The notes beneath the pieces were generated by a model. It was not told the origin of the DNA. It did no database searches and saw nothing but the letters and a program-made list of their open reading frames with translations. This document shows, piece by piece, positions 8,267-13,018 of a stretch of DNA of 13,018 nt (position 1 is the stretch's first letter; every line of letters begins with the position of its first letter). Source of the DNA: Saccoglossus kowalevskii (taxonomy: Eukaryota > Hemichordata > Enteropneusta > Harrimaniidae); the NCBI RefSeq assembly GCF_000003605.2, contig NW_003149765.1, positions 292,105-305,122 on the forward strand. The letters are read 5' to 3'. The position numbers and the translations under genes are program-made.

Positions 8267-9340
8267 TGTAGGCATGATTAGGTAAACAAACGGGGTTGTA
8301 CAACCCTAATACTCTGTTGTTTTCCCTGTGATATACCGTGATTTTTTATCAATGTCTGTCCGTGAAATTGTTGTTCACTAATGCATATTGCACTGACAAT
8401 AGGTACATGCATAAAGTTAAACCGTTTTCAGAGCCATGATGTTTATTGCACGATTTGGCAACGCATAATCGCATCTAACAACATATAGTTGACTCATCTT
8501 TAATGGCATGTTTGTATATATCTGTAAACAATATAATATCTAATGAAACAAAGTATGTTTCAAGATCACATACATCAAAACACATAAGAAAGTGCAGAGT
8601 GTGTCAGACAATGATGTACTTGGCTACACAAACGATGTTTCATCTATCTTATATTTGTCTTTTTATTTAATTCGCAACCCACTTGCGAGTCAAGGATGTA
8701 TTAACTTATTATTTGGGAAATTAATTTAATACCATATTGCAAATTAGTCTTTATTTGTTGATAAAAATGTAACTATCTCTATGTCATGGTATATGTATGT
8801 TACTATACATATTTTACATGCTCGCCTGATGGAATTTGTTATGTTCTATAATAATGAATACATTAAGTTTTAATGCCGTTATCCGTGTGTTTGAAAAGCT
8901 GCCATAAGAAACAATCTCTTCCTCATCCATGTCCACTGAGTTTGCAGAAAGTAAAGCAACTTTTTAAAAACAAATTTATATATATATTCAAAAAAAACAA
9001 AACGCAAAATCCGACACATTTCTAGAAACTTGTGATTTTTTTGTTGGGGGAATTTCACTTATCTTCACATATACGGTTCTACGCAGTTACAATAAATGTT
9101 TTATGTCACATTTATAACATGTCATTTATGAACGAACACGCCAACTGATCACCAGTTCATTAAAAATCGGTTAAAATTAAAACCGCGTTTTTTGTTATTG
9201 TATATTACTACATTAGTGTTACAATTTTCAGTGATGTTTTGGACTACTGGTACATAAGGTATTTTCAGTCCCTATACAAAATATTCATAAAAACTGATTA
9301 GGGAACTTAGCTTGGATTTGTATTTGAAATGTGTAATGTT
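8267..9340. other. AT-rich intronic stretch, no gene seen
   Basis: This is the remainder of intron 4. I see no exon, RNA gene or further coding remnant. Near its left end, TTCCCT...ATACCGTG (about 8319-8341) echoes a similar pair at about 6101-6120 inside the element, which may mean element-derived sequence extends slightly past the right inverted repeat. Confidence 0.5.
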
Positions 9341-9356
9341 TCAAAAATCGTATTTT

Positions 9357-9368
9357 GGGGGGGGGGGG
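9357..9368 (+). repeat. G12 homopolymer
   Basis: A run of twelve G lies about 55 bases inside intron 4 from the exon 4 donor (C12 on the gene's strand). Such runs are prone to length error in sequencing. Confidence 0.95.
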
Positions 9369-9424
9369 ATTTGGACGTAATTTAATTGTGATTGGTTGTA
9401 GTGGCGTGTCATTCTTTTCCATAC

Positions 9425-9607
9425 CTGTTTATGCTCGGTTGCTATGGCTTTGGTGACCACTTTTCCTTTCAGAAGAAGTTTACTTTCCGCATTTTCATCA
9501 TAATTGTATCCAAGAATCAAAGTAGACACATCTTCAGAACACTCACAGCATTCAAGTAAATCTAGCGTATGCTGTTGTACCTTATTTTTCAATACAATGT
9601 ATCTTTC
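9425..9607 (-). CDS. TRPC-like exon 4 (linker before the membrane domain)
   Basis: This exon has 61 codons in phase 0 on both sides, from acceptor CTAAG at 9608 to donor CAG|GTATGG. The peptide begins ERYIVLKNKVQQHTLDLLECC and ends KGKVVTKAIATEHKQ. It aligns with the TRPC linker helix region (EYExLAxQCKxFxxxLLDxCRxxxEVExIL...) and runs directly into the KxFVAHxxCQ stretch encoded at the start of exon 5. The join across the 3.5-kb intron is therefore well supported. The exon has no internal break. Confidence 0.75.
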
Positions 9608-9725
9608 CTTAGATAACAAAAAAATAAATTCACATATAATAATACTCTGTGCCCTGTCAAGTCCGCTGTAATAACTTTTATTGCAGTAAAATTGATGGAT
9701 GTGTAATAATGTAATTGAATACAAC

Positions 9726-9888
9726 TGATGTCATTTGAATCTTCCTTGCTTCTGTTACTTTCTGTAAATCTTGTGCTAGATCGATATCCATCGATACCAT
9801 CACTGGGTCACGGCTAGCAAGGGTCAGGTAGGCAGGTGAAGCAAGTATATCCTGTATCTCAAGTCATCGTCCAATATATGTTCCTCCC
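9726..9888 (-). pseudogene. TRPC-like exon 3 (TRP_2 region), frameshifted
   Basis: The acceptor is TTATTTCAG at 9889. Read in phase with exon 2, it gives EEHILDDDLRYRIY, matching the conserved ...LRxSRSRLxIY stretch. The family motif continues in another frame as LASPAYLTLASRDPV...DLAQDLQKV, from 9845 to 9726. The switch near 9845 means one base (or a larger stretch of 3n+1) is missing. Read in that second frame from the start, the exon meets a TGA just upstream, so no single frame is open. The donor is TCA|GTTGTA, a weak site chosen because it alone keeps phase 0 into exon 4. LASPxxxxLxSxDP is the signature of the TRP_2 domain (Pfam PF08344, from memory). Confidence 0.7.
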
Positions 9889-9981
9889 CTGAAATAATTA
9901 CATGTATTTAACATGTTATTACACAAACGTGTATGACAGCAACAAATACAACTGCAAGTGAGTGTGTGTCTTTGCACTGAC

Positions 9982-10132
9982 CGTTACATGTGGATGGTCT
10001 TGGAATACGTTTCACACCACTATCTAACAACAATCGAACCATCTGGAAGTTGTTGCTCTCTGCGGTAAGCTGGATTGCCGTGACTGGTAACATCCCTCGC
10101 ATGACAACGCAGTTGATGTCAAGTAATCTATT
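9982..10132 (-). CDS. TRPC-like exon 2 (single shortened ankyrin segment)
   Basis: The exon starts after TTTTAACAG and ends at AACG|GTCAGT, in phase 1. It reads NRLLDINCVV, then VTAIQLTAESNNFQMVRLLLDSG, then VKRIPRPST (named here in separate pieces). DINC is the usual opening of the first TRPC ankyrin repeat, whereas the NNFxMVRLLLDxGVxRIPRP ending belongs to the last one. The middle repeats are missing, and I see no exon for them in intron 1. The gene is either a naturally short-armed paralog or an internally deleted copy. Confidence 0.75.
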
Positions 10133-10555
10133 CTGTTAAAAGGATGAAAATGACAGAATGAATCTTAGTAATATTCAATGCAGTACAATTTAAGCTATGG
10201 ACAAAAATAGTATGCTACGGGAGGCTTAAGCCCGATGGCTCTGATGTAAATTACAGAATTTTAGTTCATATATAGTTTGCATGACGTCTTTAAAATCGAA
10301 AATCGTTGGAGCTATGTTGTCTATTGTTGTATTGGGGGATGAATTGAGCATATCGGGATGTAGCGGAATAATGCCACTAATTTTACAGATGTGTTGGGTA
10401 TGGCAAATGAAACGAAGTACTTAATATAAATGGTTTAGGAACTGGTTATTTGCATCAAACAACAAAACAATAGATGTTCGCTGCTGCTTTTATTATAAAA
10501 TACACAAATGATATATGTTCGAGGCGAAGAGAGGCCTTTAACGACAACTGCTTAC

Positions 10556-10684
10556 CTTCAATAACATTTTAGTTTTAGCAACTTCACCGCGTTCAACAAT
10601 TGCTAAAAATTCAGTTTTGCCAATGAAATAGGCCCACTCTTTAGTTGTCATTTTGCAAAGATCACGTACCTCCAACTCAGTCAT
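10556..10684 (-). CDS. TRPC-like exon 1 (N-terminus, start codon)
   Basis: This exon has 43 codons from an ATG at 10684-10682 to a strong donor, AAG|GTAAGC. The peptide begins MTELEVRDLCKMTTKEW and ends EFLAIVERGEVAKTKMLLK. It matches the conserved TRPC motif just before the first ankyrin repeat (acidic-FLxAVERGDxxxVKxxL). I chose the first ATG; a second in-frame ATG lies at residue 11. The exon ends in phase 0 and joins exon 2 in frame. No break is seen in it. Confidence 0.75.
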
Positions 10685-10950
10685 GTTTAGTTCCGGAACC
10701 GACAGTCGCGTTTCCTATTTAGTATTGAATCAGAAATGGTGGTTGTCCTCGGGTTTTACGATTGCAGAACGCTGTGAATCACTTGAGAACGTGATTATGA
10801 TAATAAGATGTGTTTTCAAACGCGAACGCTCTGATCACGTGCATAATACATGTACATGCTTGTATGATTGGCACTGCTCTTGTCCAGGGTTCACACAAAT
10901 TAGCATATCAATGAAGCATTATATTATATTACATTATATTTTTTACATGT
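10685..10950 (-). promoter_or_regulatory. Possible promoter/5' leader of the TRPC-like locus
   Basis: Immediately upstream of the ATG lie the palindrome TTCCGGAA (10691-10698, an ETS-type core), several CpGs, a weak TAAATAG box around 10717 and an E-box CACGTG (10836-10841). These are short motifs of the kind found near promoters, but each could be chance. No transcription start can be fixed from sequence alone. Confidence 0.25.
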
Positions 10951-12580
10951 AATGCAGATGTACTTTAAAATATGCGGGTTACTGGTACTATACTTGCCGT
11001 GCAATCTTGAATAACAATTAACTACTAATTCAATATATTCCACGATTACATATGGTTCGACCGAGTGTTCACAAGTATATATATATATATATATACATAC
11101 ATACAGTATAACATTCCACAAAATAATTTTGAAATAATTTACTGAACGTTGCCTTATCAACACAATTGAAATGGTAGTTTTGAATAGAGTGTGTGCATTA
11201 TCACTCCCTTCCCATAATTGTTGCTATATTATAAGAATATCTGATGTAAATCTGCGATGTGTTTTTTTTATAATTCCGAACTATGATATAAATATATTGA
11301 TGGCTCACAGTCTAGTGGAACCTTGATGGTGCTTGCGTGCAATCTGTGTTCATTTGACCAAACTTCCAATACAATTAAGTCATAACTTGAAACTTACTTT
11401 ACTTTGGTGACAAATAATCTGTGCGAATGTGCCACGCATGACCAAGACAGTAACGGATGTTACTCGGAATATTCAACTGGTGAAACTTTCTACACGTGTT
11501 CCTAGTGAAATGCTGAATTGTTCGAATTACTAGCTTCGAGTTAAGAGGTATTTTAGAGACAACTCTGTAATTCATTTGTAATTCGGTGTTCAAATAACAG
11601 TTGATCAAACATCGAGTTACGGCAACATTGATCTTTTTTTGGGGGGGTTAACTTTTTATGTTTTTCACAACTCAAAATTAACTGTTAATTAAAATTCGAG
11701 TTAAGAAAATTTGAACGTTAAATAAAACAAAAAATATTTTTTTTTATAGACGCCTTAATTTTTCAACCACAAACAGGCAAAGAAATTGTGAATGCTAAAT
11801 AACCTATTTAAAAGTTACATTATAGTAAAGTGCATTATTATTAAGGCGGAACATGTGAAGACAACATTTCAAAAAGTAGGTCACAACTTCACCAGAGAAT
11901 ATCAAAGCTGTCAAATAGGACATCTATATCAGTACCTAAGCCAATCGACATTGTGAGGAAAACAAACAGACAGTAATATACGATCACAAATTATTTTGAA
12001 AAATTCGTAAATATGTAAATTAATTATCATATACTTGAAAGCGCCAGATAGTCCTTCACATAGTAACATCATAATAAGGAAGACTACGCCATAATGTAAA
12101 AAGTCATTCCGGGTGATGTTCTTAGTAGTGGAAATTCGTGAATATTGAATACTTTTGATTTGAATAATATAAATTCAGTGTTGTTGCTATTGTAAAACCT
12201 AGCCAATTGCCTTAAAATAGGAATGTTGTTATTATTTACTGGAAAACATTGAATACATTGATTAGAAGAGCCCAGTTCAATGGCAGGTAAAGGTTAATAT
12301 AATGTTGTTACTAATTATTATATTATAGCATTATCAATACCAGTGGATTTTATGACGTCATTGCAGCAGTTTATTCGCGATAATGTATTACATTATTGAG
12401 CATCAAGGCCCTGTCCCATGGATATGAATACAATGTTGATTTCGAAAACGAATAAAGATGAAACTATTAAAATAGAAGAAATATTGTTAGATAACAAGTA
12501 TTTAATACCACAATCGACATCAAATAAAACGGTCCATAACCAATAACAGCGAATTTCAATATCGAAATCAGACAATATTG
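10951..12580. other. Upstream flank, AT-rich, no supported gene
   Basis: Apart from the microsatellite, a T7G7 run at 11634-11647 and a TGACGTCA octamer at 12353-12360, I see nothing with support. A minus-strand open stretch at 11399-11608 stops right beside a donor-like AAA|GTAAGT (11397), but it has no recognisable domain. Confidence 0.5.
11075..11105. repeat. TA dinucleotide microsatellite followed by CATA units
   Basis: About ten TA units (11076-11095) are followed by two CATA units. It is a simple repeat in the upstream flank of the channel locus. Confidence 0.95.
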
Positions 12581-12589
12581 TGAAGGCAT

Positions 12590-12715
12590 CGTCGTCTGCT
12601 CTGTGCGCTAACGCGCGTTCGGTCGAAGCGTTCCATCTAGTATGCGCGCTTCTAGATTCCGCGACTGATGCTGCTGTCCTGGTGGCCTCCTGATTAGTTC
12701 GCCTTATCGTGTTGT
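12590..12715. promoter_or_regulatory. Short CpG-rich patch
   Basis: About 15 CpG dinucleotides fall within roughly 125 bases, including AACGCGCGTT (12609-12618) and a GCGCGC core, in an otherwise CpG-poor, AT-rich flank. It could be a small unmethylated regulatory element, a promoter for a gene outside the window, or part of a dispersed repeat. No ORF or RNA fold supports a gene. Confidence 0.3.
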
Positions 12716-13004
12716 TGAAGTGAGGCTAACCGAGGATAATTTATCCAAGCAAATGCGATAAACGAAATGGGGGTACAATGTATGTCTACTAGTACAGAGA
12801 GATGAATTTGTTCTGTTTTTTGTGAGACATGAAATTGAACACAGCGCCCTCTTGAGACAATTTTTGGTAATTTTGAGATTTTTCTGTGAAATGATTTTTC
12901 TGACATTGTAAAGTGCCTTATTGTTGTAATTTCATATCTTTGATAATGGAATGCTTGGATTTAATACTATTTTTATCAGAGAACAATTTCTTCATTTACT
13001 TTCT

Positions 13005-13018
13005 TTTGACCGGTCAAA
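13005..13018. repeat. 14-bp perfect palindrome at window edge
   Basis: TTTGACCGGTCAAA is the last sequence of the window. The stretch TCTTTTGACCGGTCA (13002-13016) differs by one base from 5022-5036, so this may be the edge of a dispersed repeat cut by the window. Confidence 0.6.

Larger units (their letters stand above)
5143..10684 (-). pseudogene. TRPC-like cation channel copy, five exons, frame broken and 3' end missing
   Basis: TRPC channels are plasma-membrane, calcium-permeable, non-selective cation channels, usually gated downstream of phospholipase C. The order of segments here is right for that family: an N-terminal EFLAIVERGE motif, an ankyrin segment, the LASPAYLTL TRP_2 region, the linker LDLLECCECSED, the pre-S1 elbow, and S1 to S5 ending in LGPMLLIF and FALGFYYLY. 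The parts sum to roughly 450 codons against the 700-900 usual for the family; the pore, S6, TRP box and tail are absent from the window. Introns lie at 10555-10133, 9981-9889, 9725-9608 and 9424-5870. Three breaks are visible: a frameshift near 9845, a TAA at 5651-5653 and a one-base frameshift near 5456. I call it a decayed copy. The alternative is a real gene with assembly indels whose 3' exons lie beyond the satellite. TRP family membership is firm; the TRPC subfamily is likely. Confidence 0.8.

Noticed and set aside
10653-10952. 99-codon plus-strand open frame as a gene
   Set aside because: It overlaps TRPC-like exon 1 and its upstream flank in antisense, ends in low-complexity ATTATATT sequence and shows no domain.
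12842-12856. CAGCGCCCTCT as a CTCF-type insulator site
   Set aside because: Only a partial core match is present, and a single short motif is not enough.
12393-12906. Two short minus-strand open frames in the right flank
   Set aside because: Their composition follows the AT-rich background, and no motif, splice context or similarity is recognised.

Overview
This is AT-rich eukaryotic DNA, most likely from an invertebrate and possibly a bivalve mollusc. The pointers are a TRPC-type ion channel gene split by GT-AG introns, a decayed tyrosine-recombinase (DIRS/Ngaro-like) retroelement, and a long short-period satellite. There is no bacterial gene organisation. Species assignment is inference only.

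Layout. (1) Bases 1-4713 are one uninterrupted array of a 26-bp satellite, about 180 monomers, running off the left edge of the window. It has clear higher-order structure: blocks of several monomers recur at exact multiples of 26 bp, and copies of a block differ by loss of whole monomers. (2) Bases 4714-5142 are AT-rich spacer with no exon that I can see. (3) Bases 5143-10684, minus strand, hold five exons of a TRPC-like cation channel: N-terminus, one shortened ankyrin segment, the TRP_2 region, a linker, and the pre-S1 to S5 membrane part. Every internal exon edge can be matched to a splice site, though the exon 3 donor is weak. The reading frame is nevertheless broken at three places: a frameshift in exon 3, and a TAA stop plus a one-base frameshift in exon 5. 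The pore, S6 and C-terminus are not found; the position where they should follow is spacer and then satellite. The locus is best read as a decayed or truncated TRPC copy, unless the breaks are sequencing errors and the last exons lie left of the window. (4) Intron 4 (5870-9424) carries a dead retroelement fragment on the plus strand: a tyrosine recombinase with recognisable RRRSE, HEVR and YYL motifs. It is flanked by two direct copies of the RNase H/recombinase junction, and the whole is enclosed by 45-bp inverted repeats at 6002-6046 and 8222-8266. (5) Bases 10685-13018 are the upstream flank of the channel gene: a possible promoter, a TA microsatellite, a small CpG-rich patch near 12590-12715, and a 14-bp palindrome at the right edge.

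The parts do not form a working system. They show a channel-gene copy that has lost its frame and is embedded between a large satellite and a degraded mobile element. The most informative signals are the satellite's higher-order architecture, the breaks in the TRPC copy, and the unusual inverted-repeat-bounded recombinase composite.
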